Origin: CBDHFN01 sp965262605
GTDB taxonomy: Bacteria; Pseudomonadota; Alphaproteobacteria; JASGCL01
DNA length: 64,000 bases
Direction of reading: 5' to 3'
NCBI GenBank assembly: GCA_965262605.1
Contig: CBDHFN010000003.1
Coordinates: 496,001 to 560,000 of the forward strand
The position numbers and the translations under genes were made by a program. Within the stretch, counting starts at the first letter, position 1. Each line of letters opens with the position of its first letter. Below, piece by piece: positions 33,717 through 42,469 of the stretch. The notes under the pieces were generated by a model, which was not told the origin of the DNA, searched no databases, and saw nothing but the letters and a program-made list of their open reading frames with translations.

Positions 33717-34714
33717 TATTTAAGCCAACCGCTGATGGATTGATTACGAATTAACCGCCAACCATTTTTTTCATCAATAATTGCCACCATATCGCTGGAA
33801 CTATCGCCCGCAAATGATTCTAAATAACCCAGAATCGGGCAATCTTCATTAGCGCAAGAATATACAGGGCGCGCCCCTTGGCTTAAATCAATTTTTTGCA
33901 TTTTTTGTGATTTTAATTTCGGGACATTAAGCGCGCTATAAGCTTCATTGGGGATTTCAGAACCGCTGATATTTAATTTAATATTACCCGCCAAACGAAT
34001 TAAATTGCCATTTTCCGAATTTTGCACAAAGGCAAATACCACCGAATCATTATCGCATCTGGGTAAATTTTCAATTTTTAGATTCGCGATAAAGCCAGCT
34101 TTCGTTAAATTACTATGCACTGCTTGGGCAATATGCGGGCTTGGCTGGTCAATCAGGCTTTTGGCAATTAATTGCCCGCACATGCCAAAATACACAACTT
34201 CATAATTTGCGCCCAACTGCATATCACCCGCCCAACCAGTCAGGGTTAAGTCGCCCTTTTGATAAGATTTTTGGGAATTTATTTCGTTTTGATTTATTTT
34301 TGCGCTGACAATTGCCCCGCCAATTTTATTGTCAATAATATATTTTTGTAATAAGGGTCTGTCAAGTTCGCCATATTGCATGACGGGGCTTATTTTACTA
34401 TTGGCGCTTAATGTTTCTGTTTTCGTGGTGCTTGTTTGATTTAAAATAATCGGTGGGGCAACAATTGCAACCGAGGTAATATTTTGATTTTTTTTGCTTG
34501 AATCTACGGCTTGAGGCTTCACATTAGCAGTGCTCATTATTTTATTAATATTATTTTTTGCCGCATTATTATTCGTTGTTAAATTCGGGCGGCTTACCAA
34601 CTCGGGTTGCCCATAGCTTCCTAATAAATTAATATTGCCAAAATTGCTGGCATGACTTGGCGGTGCAAGGTTTAAGCCAATAATTATTGCAATTATTTGA
34701 ATGAACTGGCGCAT
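33716..34714 (-). CDS. Exported protein with C-terminal SH3b-like domain
   Basis: 332 residues. A signal peptide (MRQFIQIIAIIIGLNLAPPSHA) is followed by an Asn/Thr-rich low-complexity part (about 30-115), a middle region (GDLTLTGWAGDMQLGANYEVVYFGMCGQLIA) I do not recognise, and a C-terminal bacterial SH3-like segment (RPVYSCANEDCPILGYLES, then NGWRLIRNQSISGWLK). SH3b domains usually bind peptidoglycan. Two Cys in PVYSCANEDC may form a disulfide; dsbB is at 37.5 kb. Precise role unknown. Confidence 0.7.
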   Translation of the reverse strand: MRQFIQIIAIIIGLNLAPPSHASNFGNINLLGSYGQPELVSRPNLTTNNNAAKNNINKIMSTANVKPQAVDSSKKNQNITSVAIVAPPIILNQTSTTKTETLSANSKISPVMQYGELDRPLLQKYIIDNKIGGAIVSAKINQNEINSQKSYQKGDLTLTGWAGDMQLGANYEVVYFGMCGQLIAKSLIDQPSPHIAQAVHSNLTKAGFIANLKIENLPRCDNDSVVFAFVQNSENGNLIRLAGNIKLNISGSEIPNEAYSALNVPKLKSQKMQKIDLSQGARPVYSCANEDCPILGYLESFAGDSSSDMVAIIDEKNGWRLIRNQSISGWLK

Positions 34715-34797
34715 GATTTCCTCTCATATATTCTCTTGGAATATACTATTCAAAAATCATGCCGTATAAGATGGTTGCAATAGAACGAATTTCAAAA

Positions 34798-35976
34798 TTA
34801 TAATTTTGATAATTGATCAATATTATCTTGAATTAATAAAACTTCGGGGTGAAATTCCCCAAAATTTTCTTTGGAAATTTTTAAAGCCGTTTGAAAATAC
34901 GCAATCGCATCATTATTTTGTTTAAGTTTAGTTTTAATTTCACCCATATTCATTAACGCAATGGCGTAATCATGGCTATCATTATGGTATAAATTTTCGC
35001 TAATTTTTAAGGCGCGTTCGTAATATGGCAAAGCTAATTCATATTTTTTCGTAATTTGATAAATATCAGCTAAGCCCATGATAGTATTTAGCGTATCAAT
35101 ATTATTTTCACCCAAAATGACAACCCGCGCGCGCAAAGCCCGTTCATAAAGAGTAATTGCTTGGCTATAATCTTCTTGTGATTGGTAAATAGTGGCTAAA
35201 TCATGCATACTATTGGCAGTTTGGATATGATTTTTGCCAAATTGCCGTTCATTCATTTGATATTGCCGAAAAACCATCGCCAGCGGGTTGTCATAAATAT
35301 TATCGCCCGTTGTCAAGGCGTAATAATTATTTAATTCATTTATAATATTTTGATTTTTTGCTTCTGGCATAATTTTTGTGGTTTCTAAAATCGCCATGTA
35401 ATTTTTTAAGGCTAATTCAAAATTTCCCAATTCCTCGTAAGTTTTGGCTAAATACGATTGGCTTTCAATGGTGTCAATATTATTATTGTTTAATTTTTTC
35501 ATGCGCGTATCAAATGCTTGTTCAAAAAATGGCAAAGCATAATCATAATTATTCAAAATAAAATTAATATATCCAATATTATGCGTGGCGGCGGCGGTGT
35601 TTAAATTATCAGCACCCAATTTTGCCATCGCCGATTGATGCGTTAAATAAGCAATATGTTGCGCTTTGGCAATATCACCATTTTTTACATATTCATGGAA
35701 TTGATTAATTTGATTGTTAATTTTCGCATTATACAGGCTATGGCTTATCATAATATATGGAATCATGACCGCCATGACGCAAGCAATAAAAATGCTCATC
35801 CATAATAATCTGCCAATAGTTCGTTTAATATTAAATAATTTCCCCAAATTAATGGTAATAGGTTGCGATAATAAATACCCAATATTTAATACAACCATAG
35901 TCTTGAAATCATAGGCAAGCGCGCTTACAACGCCAGCATCGCCCCTCATAAACGCATTTTTAAATAAACCAGACAT
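34798..35976 (-). CDS. Membrane-anchored TPR (kinesin light chain-type) protein
   Basis: 392 residues. One strong membrane helix at about 58-78 (LLWMSIFIACVMAVMIPYIM) follows a short cytosolic part, so the TPR part is probably periplasmic. At least four TPR repeats of the kinesin-light-chain kind follow, with the telling ALPFYEQAFDTRMKKL, ITLYERALRARVVILGENN and ALPYYERALKISENLYH units. These are protein-interaction scaffolds; no partner is apparent. Standing alone with about 80 and 140 bp gaps on either side. Confidence 0.75.
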   Translation of the reverse strand: MSGLFKNAFMRGDAGVVSALAYDFKTMVVLNIGYLLSQPITINLGKLFNIKRTIGRLLWMSIFIACVMAVMIPYIMISHSLYNAKINNQINQFHEYVKNGDIAKAQHIAYLTHQSAMAKLGADNLNTAAATHNIGYINFILNNYDYALPFFEQAFDTRMKKLNNNNIDTIESQSYLAKTYEELGNFELALKNYMAILETTKIMPEAKNQNIINELNNYYALTTGDNIYDNPLAMVFRQYQMNERQFGKNHIQTANSMHDLATIYQSQEDYSQAITLYERALRARVVILGENNIDTLNTIMGLADIYQITKKYELALPYYERALKISENLYHNDSHDYAIALMNMGEIKTKLKQNNDAIAYFQTALKISKENFGEFHPEVLLIQDNIDQLSKL

Positions 35977-36118
35977 TTAATTAATCTCCAAAACTTTAAG
36001 GAATTTCCAATAATCCATGTTAAACCTTAAATTATTTATCATCTAAAATCAACATATATTTTCATTTAGCATAAAATTTTTTACTATTACCATAAGAAAC
36101 TACCAATTAAATAAAATT

Positions 36119-37453
36119 TTATTTAATTTGGGTTTTAAGCCACGATTCCAAATCAGCAACGGCGCGGTTTGCCATGATAATTTTTTTATTTTCATGTTTG
36201 GCGGGTGCTTGCGCCAAGGGTGTAAATAAACCATAATTGCAATTCATGGGTTGAAAATATTTCGCATCGGCGTTCATGGTAATATGATGCAATAAAGCAC
36301 CTAGGGCGGTTGTTGCGCTTGGGTAATTCGTTTCTTGCTGATGAATTTCTTTGGCGATAAAATACCCCGCCAATAAACCAATGGCGGTTGATTCCACATA
36401 ACCCTCTACGCCTGTAATTTGTCCAGCAAATTTAATATTTGGTCGGGTTTTAAGCGCAAGATTGGGTGATAATAATTGCGGCGATTTAATAAAGCTGTTG
36501 CGATGAATGCCCCCTAATCTCGCAAATTCGGCTTTTTCAAATCCGGGTATTGTGCGAAAAATTCGTAATTGTTCGCTATGTTTTAATTTCGTTTGAAAGC
36601 CAACCATATTCCAAAGCGTGCCTAATTTATTTTCCATGCGCAGTTGCATCACGGCATATGGACGCCGTTCGGGTTCTTTGGGATCATTTAAGCCAATGGG
36701 TTTCATGGGACCATGGCGCAAAGTATCCACCCCGCGCATCGCCATGACTTCAATCGGCAGGCAACCTTCAAAATACGGCGTGTTTTTTTCCCATTCTTTA
36801 AATTCGGTTTTTTCGCCATTATTTAATTGCGCGATAAATTCGCGATATTGAATTTTATTCATGGCAAAATTATAATAATCCTTGCCTTCGCCTTTGTCCC
36901 AGCGCGATTGCAACCAACCTTGCGACAAATCCAAACTTTCAAGATGCACGATGGGCGCAATCGCATCAAAAAAAGCTAAATGTTCCATACCCGTTAATTC
37001 TTGTATGGCTTGGCTTAATTTGGGTGAAGTCAAGGGACCCGTGGCTATTACCACAAAATCATCGCCAAATTGCTTAATATCGCTAATTTCATCGGTATTA
37101 ATCATTAAATTTGGCATATTTTGTAATTTTTTCGTGATAAATTCCGAAAATAACTGCCTGTCAACTGCCAAAGCCGAACCAGCGGGCAGGCTATGCGCAT
37201 CGGCGGCTTGCATTATTAAACTGCCGCAAAGGCGCAATTCGTGATGCAATAAACCCACGGCATTATTTTGCCATTCATCGGAACGAAAGCTGTTGGAACA
37301 AACTAATTCGGCAAAATTTCCGCTATGATGGGCATCTGTGCGGTATTTTGGGCGCATTTCATGCAAAATAACCGAAAATCCCCGTGATAAAAGTTGATAT
37401 GCGCATTCCGAACCTGCTAATCCTGCGCCAATAATATGAATTTTTTTTGCCAT
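36119..37453 (-). CDS. trmFO: FADH2/folate-dependent tRNA m5U54 methyltransferase TrmFO
   Basis: 444 residues. FAD-binding GAGLAGSECAYQLLSRG starts the protein, followed by HSGNFAELVCSNSFRS and SLPAGSALAVDRQLFS, both with the conserved Cys/Ser landmarks, then LGGIHRNSFIKSP and GQITGVEGYVESTAIGLLAG. TrmFO uses methylene-THF, so it shares a pool with ThyA. It makes the T-loop m5U54 of tRNAs. Unusual outside Firmicutes and Alphaproteobacteria, fitting the group assignment. Confidence 0.95.
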   Translation of the reverse strand: MAKKIHIIGAGLAGSECAYQLLSRGFSVILHEMRPKYRTDAHHSGNFAELVCSNSFRSDEWQNNAVGLLHHELRLCGSLIMQAADAHSLPAGSALAVDRQLFSEFITKKLQNMPNLMINTDEISDIKQFGDDFVVIATGPLTSPKLSQAIQELTGMEHLAFFDAIAPIVHLESLDLSQGWLQSRWDKGEGKDYYNFAMNKIQYREFIAQLNNGEKTEFKEWEKNTPYFEGCLPIEVMAMRGVDTLRHGPMKPIGLNDPKEPERRPYAVMQLRMENKLGTLWNMVGFQTKLKHSEQLRIFRTIPGFEKAEFARLGGIHRNSFIKSPQLLSPNLALKTRPNIKFAGQITGVEGYVESTAIGLLAGYFIAKEIHQQETNYPSATTALGALLHHITMNADAKYFQPMNCNYGLFTPLAQAPAKHENKKIIMANRAVADLESWLKTQIK

Positions 37454-37532
37454 TTTTAACCTTTAATGCAACAAACTTAGTGCTATTAATATCGCTTATG
37501 GTTTTAAAGTCAATTAAAATAAAAATCGCGAA

Positions 37533-37994
37533 TTATATGCTTGGCTTCAACAAATTTTTGATAAAAAAACCAGCCATTGCCAAAGATGCCATAAAATTCC
37601 AACCTGCAAAACTTAAACCCAAAAACCGAAATTTTGCCTCTGAACATGAAATAACCGGTTTTTGGAATAATTGCGTCATGGCGGTGTCAAGATTATTGCT
37701 TAGGCTGCTGCCCGAACAACTGCTTAAACCTTGCCAAAAATGCCATTCCACGCCGGCATGGAATGCCCCAAGCCCCGCGGATATTAGCATAGTCAACGCC
37801 ATCATGCCGTATAAATATTTATGGGGCAAGAATCGCCCAATTAAGCCCAAGAAAATCAAAACCCACCAAGGATTGCGTTGCCATAAACATAATTGGCATG
37901 GCGTAAAACCGCCCCAATATTCAAATCCCCAAACGATGCTTAAAATACCAAAAGCCAAAAGCGCAATAAAATAATGCCAATATTTATTCAGCAT
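37533..37994 (-). CDS. dsbB: Disulfide bond formation protein DsbB
   Basis: 153 residues with four membrane helices. The first redox pair is CQLC in GFTPCQLCLWQRNPWWVL; the second pair is formed by Cys in GLSSCSGSS and VISCSEAKFRFLGLSFAGWN. It reoxidises DsbA with quinone in the inner membrane. The start overlaps the stop of the M16 gene by 11 nt, so the two are in one transcript. Confidence 0.9.
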   Translation of the reverse strand: MLNKYWHYFIALLAFGILSIVWGFEYWGGFTPCQLCLWQRNPWWVLIFLGLIGRFLPHKYLYGMMALTMLISAGLGAFHAGVEWHFWQGLSSCSGSSLSNNLDTAMTQLFQKPVISCSEAKFRFLGLSFAGWNFMASLAMAGFFIKNLLKPSI

Positions 37995-39309
37995 TTTTGA
38001 AATCGCCCACCATAAAAAAGGCTAAACCATCGGGGTTCATGGCATTTTTCGCAAATAACTTAATATCATTTAAGCTTACTTTATTCATCAAAGCCTCTCG
38101 TTCATGGAAATAATCAGCACTAAGCCCGTCAAGCTTTAAATTCATCATTAAATTATTTATTTTTTGATAATTGGTAAATCCCAAAGCATACCGACCAATG
38201 ATGCGTTTTTTCGCATTTTCTAATTGAGTTTTGGTAATAAGATTGCCGATATTGCCCCAAATTTTCGTAATTTCGCTTTGCATTTGCTTGACTTGGTCAG
38301 TTTTTGTGCTGGTCGCCCCCCACCAAAGCGCAGCGTGATTCATGGTGCTGATATGGCTGTTAATGCCATAGGTAAGCCCTTGTTTTTCGCGAATTTCTTG
38401 CGATAAAATTGATTCCAATGAACTGCCCCCCAAAATATCATTGATAATATACGCCGTATAAAAATTATCAGCGGTGCGCTTGGGTGCGGTTTGCACAAAA
38501 ATAATATTCGTTAAAGGCAGGGGTTGCGAATTTTTTTGCGTAATAGCCGTTAATTGATGCGGGGTATATTTACCCGTGTCATTAATTTGCGCCAATTGCG
38601 CGTGTTTCGGCAGAATTGCCACTAAATTATTCGCAATTTGCGCGGCTTGGGCTAAATTATGATGGCTTACCATAGTGATGGTTAAATTATCTTGGGCAAA
38701 TAACGCAAGATGCGATAAAAGCATTTCATCAGTTGTGATATTTTTCAAACTTGCTACCGAACCTTCGGCGTTATTGGCATATTGGTGATGGGCAAAAAGA
38801 TAATCAAAGGCTAATTTTTGCACGATTACTTCGGGGTCAAGGTGATTTTGCTCAATTTCATTAATAATTTGTTGTTTATTGATGCTTAATTCGGGTTCGC
38901 GGTAATGCGGGTTTTGCAAGAATGACATTAATAATTTTAAGGCAATTTCTTCATATTGATTCGGGTAATTAAGGGTAATTTGAAAATTATCCAATTGGCT
39001 GCTGGCTTGAAAATTAATTAATTTATCGCGCAGAATCTTTTGAAATTCTGCCGCGCCATATTCACCCGCACCCTCGTTAGCCATGGCGGATATTAGCATA
39101 TTCATGCCCGCTTGCAATTCGCTATCATTACCATAACCTGCGCCCTTGAATGTCAGATTTATACTAGCAGAACGGGCATTTTCAACATGCCCATGCCATA
39201 ATTTATCGCCATTGATTAAATTTTCATATTGGATTTTGCCGTTAAATTGCGCATGGGCAAAATTCGCCATTACCATGAAAGCTAAAATAAAATAAAGTTT
39301 TTTTATCAT
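37984..39309 (-). CDS. M16-family zinc protease homologue lacking HxxEH (inactive-type subunit)
   Basis: 441 residues with a signal peptide (MIKKLYFILAFMVMANFAHA). The M16 C-terminal-like landmarks NIIFVQTAPKRTADNFYTAYIINDILGGSSLESILSQEIREKQGLTYGI are present. Where the zinc site HxxEH normally stands, the sequence is LISAMANEGAGEYGAAEF, so this protein cannot bind zinc in the usual way. In many Proteobacteria an active and an inactive M16 gene lie side by side and form a heterodimer; here only the inactive type is seen, followed by dsbB. Call from family resemblance. Confidence 0.82.
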   Translation of the reverse strand: MIKKLYFILAFMVMANFAHAQFNGKIQYENLINGDKLWHGHVENARSASINLTFKGAGYGNDSELQAGMNMLISAMANEGAGEYGAAEFQKILRDKLINFQASSQLDNFQITLNYPNQYEEIALKLLMSFLQNPHYREPELSINKQQIINEIEQNHLDPEVIVQKLAFDYLFAHHQYANNAEGSVASLKNITTDEMLLSHLALFAQDNLTITMVSHHNLAQAAQIANNLVAILPKHAQLAQINDTGKYTPHQLTAITQKNSQPLPLTNIIFVQTAPKRTADNFYTAYIINDILGGSSLESILSQEIREKQGLTYGINSHISTMNHAALWWGATSTKTDQVKQMQSEITKIWGNIGNLITKTQLENAKKRIIGRYALGFTNYQKINNLMMNLKLDGLSADYFHEREALMNKVSLNDIKLFAKNAMNPDGLAFFMVGDFKNAE

Positions 39310-39342
39310 ATACCCTGATTCCCCAATAGTATTAAAAATTAT

Positions 39343-39570
39343 AAGTTTGTGGCATTAAGCTTTTTCTTTGCACTAATCGGTTAAAAACACACTCAAAATG
39401 CTCAAATACTAGCCTGCGCTTGCGCTTCGGATTTTTAAGGCAAAACATGCTATTCAAAGCATGTTTTGATAAATATTCAATATATTGAATATTTCCTTAA
39501 AAATTATTCTGCGCTTTTTCGTATGTTTTTGCCCTCTATTGCTTTTAAAAATTCTTAATGCCACAAACTT
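39343..39570. mobile_element. MITE-like element with perfect 17-bp terminal inverted repeats and 6-bp flanking direct repeat
   Basis: The ends AAGTTTGTGGCATTAAG (39343-39359) and CTTAATGCCACAAACTT (39554-39570) are exact reverse complements. AATTAT stands directly outside both (39337-39342 and 39571-39576), as expected of a target-site duplication. The inside (228 bp) holds nested palindromes: TTTTTAAGG/CCTTAAAAA, AAACATGCT/AGCATGTTT around ATTCA, and AATATTCAATA/TATTGAATATT. No ORF is evident. It fills most of the 415-bp gap between the M16 gene and pdhC. Confidence 0.7.
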
Positions 39571-39612
39571 AATTATCTTCGTATTCGGAATTAAATATTT
39601 TAAGTTTAAGGG

Positions 39613-39655
39613 GGATTTTTTCTCTGTGCTAGCTTAAAATCCACCTTTACCCCCT
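39613..39655. repeat. Hairpin-forming inverted repeat downstream of pdhC
   Basis: AAGGGGG pairs with CCCCCTT and, inside, GGATTTT pairs with AAAATCC, with a bulge. It is downstream of pdhC on the minus strand and may be part of its 3' end or of a repeat element. Confidence 0.4.
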
Positions 39656-39657
39656 TT

Positions 39658-39728
39658 ATAGTCAAAATTTGACCAAATGATTTATTTTAAATCACATTTA
39701 TATTAAATCATATGGGTATTTTGACTAT
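39658..39728 (-). terminator. Nested stem downstream of (and overlapping the stop of) pdhC
   Basis: ATAGTCAAAA (39658-39667) is the exact complement of TTTTGACTAT (39719-39728), and ATGATTTA (39677-39684) of TAAATCAT (39704-39711). The outer arm includes the pdhC stop codon. No GC-rich stem with a U-run follows, so intrinsic termination is uncertain. The right arm closely matches 26142-26159 near the aminotransferase end (TATGG[G/C]TATTTTGACTATA). Confidence 0.4.
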
Positions 39729-41017
39729 AAAAACATTAATTCTGGATCTTCGCAGTAAATTTTGACAAATTTCAGTAATTCAGCACCAACAGAACCATCA
39801 ATGGCGCGATGATCCACCGAAAGCGTTAAATTCATTATAGTTGCCATGGCTAAAGCCCCATTTTTCACAACCGCGCTTGGCACGCCTGCGCCGACGGCTA
39901 AAATTGCCGCTTGGGGTGGGTTAATCACCGCTTGAAAATTTTTAATGCCAAACATGCCCAAATTTGAAATGGAAATTGTGCCGCCTTGAAATTCTTGGGG
40001 TTGTAATTTACCCGCTTTGGCTTTGCTGGCAAGGTTTTTCATTTCATCAGAGATACTTGCGATGCCTTTATTATCAGCACCACGCACCACAGGGGTAATT
40101 AAGCCACCATCAATGGCAACCGCCACCGCAATATCAATAGATTTATAAATTTTGACACTATTACCATCAAAAGAAGAATTTGCTTGCGGCACTTTGCGAA
40201 GCGCCATTGCCAAAGCTTTAATGACAAAATCATTGACCGATATTTTCCATGTTGCCTCTGGTTTTGTGTTTAAACGCGCCCGAAATGCCAATAAAGCATC
40301 AATTTCCACATCAACCGATAAGTAAAAATGCGGAATATTTTGTTTAGATTCGCTTAGCCGACTGGCAATTACTTTGCGCATCGTGCTTAGGGGCTGAATT
40401 TCAAATTCTGGCTCAAATGGGTTGGTGCTTGGCGCATTGGTTGTTTTTGCTGGGTTTTGGGCAATTGGCGCAATTATTGGTGAAGGGGCTGGCGCAATTA
40501 CTGGCGCATGGCTTGATGCTTGCAAACCCTCTACATCATCGCGAATAATTCTGCCCTTGGGACCCGAACCTTGAATTTTGCTAATGTCAAGATTTTTATC
40601 TTGGGCGATTCGGCGCGCCAAAGGCGAGATAAATACGCGATTTCCCGCATTATTATTGCTAGGCGCGGGGGCTAATGGAGCTTGCGCTATCACGGCGGGG
40701 GCAACTAGTGCCGTTGCGCTTGGGGTTGGCGCAGGATTCGGTGTTGGATTCGGTGTTGGATTGGGTGCGGCTTCATCATCACCGCTGATGGTGGCAATAG
40801 TTGTATTAACTAAAACCCCAGCTGTGCCCGCGGGAATCAGAATTTCCTGCATAATGCCTTCCTCAACCGCTTCTACTTCCATGGTGGCTTTATCAGTTTC
40901 AATTTCCGCAATCACCATGCCAGATTTTATAGGATCGCCGACTTTGACAAGCCATTTAGCTAATGTCCCCTCGGTCATGGTGGGGGAAAGGGCGGGCATT
41001 AAAATTGCAATTGTCAT
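39725..41017 (-). CDS. pdhC: Pyruvate dehydrogenase E2, dihydrolipoamide acetyltransferase
   Basis: 430 residues. Lipoyl domain (about 1-80, lipoyl-Lys in EIETDKATMEVEAVEEG), an Ala/Pro linker (NPTPNPTPNPAPTPSATA), peripheral-subunit-binding domain (RVFISPLARRIAQDKNLDIS, then GSGPKGRIIRDD) and catalytic domain ending in SVDHRAIDGSVGAELL with the catalytic His/Asp. It transfers acetyl from lipoamide to CoA. Follows pdhB by 20 nt. Confidence 0.94.
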   Translation of the reverse strand: MTIAILMPALSPTMTEGTLAKWLVKVGDPIKSGMVIAEIETDKATMEVEAVEEGIMQEILIPAGTAGVLVNTTIATISGDDEAAPNPTPNPTPNPAPTPSATALVAPAVIAQAPLAPAPSNNNAGNRVFISPLARRIAQDKNLDISKIQGSGPKGRIIRDDVEGLQASSHAPVIAPAPSPIIAPIAQNPAKTTNAPSTNPFEPEFEIQPLSTMRKVIASRLSESKQNIPHFYLSVDVEIDALLAFRARLNTKPEATWKISVNDFVIKALAMALRKVPQANSSFDGNSVKIYKSIDIAVAVAIDGGLITPVVRGADNKGIASISDEMKNLASKAKAGKLQPQEFQGGTISISNLGMFGIKNFQAVINPPQAAILAVGAGVPSAVVKNGALAMATIMNLTLSVDHRAIDGSVGAELLKFVKIYCEDPELMFL

Positions 41018-41037
41018 GGGGAATCCTATCTTTATGG

Positions 41038-42372
41038 TTATTTATAACATGCTTTGCGCGCGGCTTCAACAATATCTTGCACTTGGGGCAGGGCTAATTT
41101 TTCTAAATTCGCGGCATAAGGCAGGGGCACATCCTTGCCCGTTACGCGAATCAACGGTGCGTCAAGCCAATCAAAACATTGTTCAAACATGATGGCAGCG
41201 ATTTCCGAACTTATGCCCGCAAAATGCCAGCCTTCTTCAACCGCGACAATGCGATTGGTTTTTTTCACCGAATCAACGATGGTGGCAATATCTAAGGGGC
41301 GAATCGTGCGCAAATCAATAACTTCGGCTTCAATACCCTCACTCGCAAGAATTTTTGCGGCTTCAAGGGCTTTTTCAACCATGATGGAAAAAGCTGTAAT
41401 AGTGACATGCTTGCCCGACTGGCAAATTTTAGCCTTGCCAATTGGCACAATCCAATCGTCCGTATCAGGCACTTCGCCACTGCGCCCGTATAAAATTTCA
41501 TTTTCCAAGAAAATAATCGGGTTAGGATCGCGAATCGCGGCTTTCAAAAGACCTTTGGCATCGGCGGCGCTGCAAGGTGCGATAACTTTTAAGCCCGGCA
41601 CATGCGCATACCAACTTGCATAACATTGTGAATGTTGCGCCCCAACGCGCGAAGCCGCGCCATTGGGACCGCGAAACACGATGGAACAATTAATTTGCCC
41701 GCCACTCATATATAGGGTTTTGGCGGCGGAATTAATAATATGGTCAATTGCCTGCATGGAAAAATTCCAAGTCATAAATTCCACAATCGGTTTTAAACCT
41801 AAATATGCGGAACCAACGCCAATACCCGCAAAACCCATTTCAGTAATGGGCGTATCTATCACGCGCCTTTCGCCGAATTCGTCTAAAAGCCCTTGGGATA
41901 TTTTATACGCGCCTTGATATTGCGCGACTTCCTCACCCATCAAGAAAACATCGCCATCACGGCGCATTTCCTCTGCCATCGCATCGCGCAATGCTTCGCG
42001 CACGGTTTGAGTTTTAGTCGCGCCTTGCCATGATGATTCTTGTGCTGGTGCAATTGGGTTTGGTGCTTGCACAGCTGGTGCTTGTGCCACTTGTGTCGCT
42101 GGCGCTTGTATAGCGGGGGCGGGCATTTGAGATGCCTCACCCGCCATTTGCGCAATAATACTATTAACCGCGACATTTTGCGTGCCCGCTGGAATAGTAA
42201 TTTTAGCTAAAATCCCCTCATCAACCGCTTCAACTTCCATGGTGGCTTTATCGGTTTCAATTTCGGCAATCACCATGCCCGACTTTATCATATCGCCCTC
42301 TTTAACTAACCATTTTGCAAGTGTCCCCTCGGTCATTGTCGGCGAAAGCGCGGGCATTAAAATATTGGTCAT
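41038..42372 (-). CDS. pdhB: Pyruvate dehydrogenase E1 beta with N-terminal lipoyl domain
   Basis: 444 residues. An N-terminal lipoyl domain (EIETDKATMEVEAVDEG), nearly the same as in PdhC, is joined by an Ala/Pro/Gln linker to an E1 beta domain (TVREALRDAMAEEMRRDGDV, FLMGEEVAQYQGAYKISQGLL, PITEMGFAGIGVGSAYLGLKPIVEF). A lipoyl domain on E1 beta is common in Alphaproteobacteria. pdhA, normally just upstream, is absent here (era lies upstream), so the E1 alpha subunit must be encoded elsewhere. Confidence 0.94.
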   Translation of the reverse strand: MTNILMPALSPTMTEGTLAKWLVKEGDMIKSGMVIAEIETDKATMEVEAVDEGILAKITIPAGTQNVAVNSIIAQMAGEASQMPAPAIQAPATQVAQAPAVQAPNPIAPAQESSWQGATKTQTVREALRDAMAEEMRRDGDVFLMGEEVAQYQGAYKISQGLLDEFGERRVIDTPITEMGFAGIGVGSAYLGLKPIVEFMTWNFSMQAIDHIINSAAKTLYMSGGQINCSIVFRGPNGAASRVGAQHSQCYASWYAHVPGLKVIAPCSAADAKGLLKAAIRDPNPIIFLENEILYGRSGEVPDTDDWIVPIGKAKICQSGKHVTITAFSIMVEKALEAAKILASEGIEAEVIDLRTIRPLDIATIVDSVKKTNRIVAVEEGWHFAGISSEIAAIMFEQCFDWLDAPLIRVTGKDVPLPYAANLEKLALPQVQDIVEAARKACYK

Positions 42373-42469
42373 GTTCGTCCTTAAAATTATTTTATGAATA
42401 ATTATATTTTATGGAAAAAAACCATTATGTCAATCAATTTTTAAACAAATTCACAATCATTGGCTATTT

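Noticed and set aside
36882..37244. A 120-codon open frame opposite trmFO
   Set aside because: Antisense to a strongly conserved gene, no Shine-Dalgarno and no recognisable family.
37447..37974. A 175-codon open frame opposite dsbB
   Set aside because: It is antisense to a clear DsbB with both cysteine pairs and has no family features.
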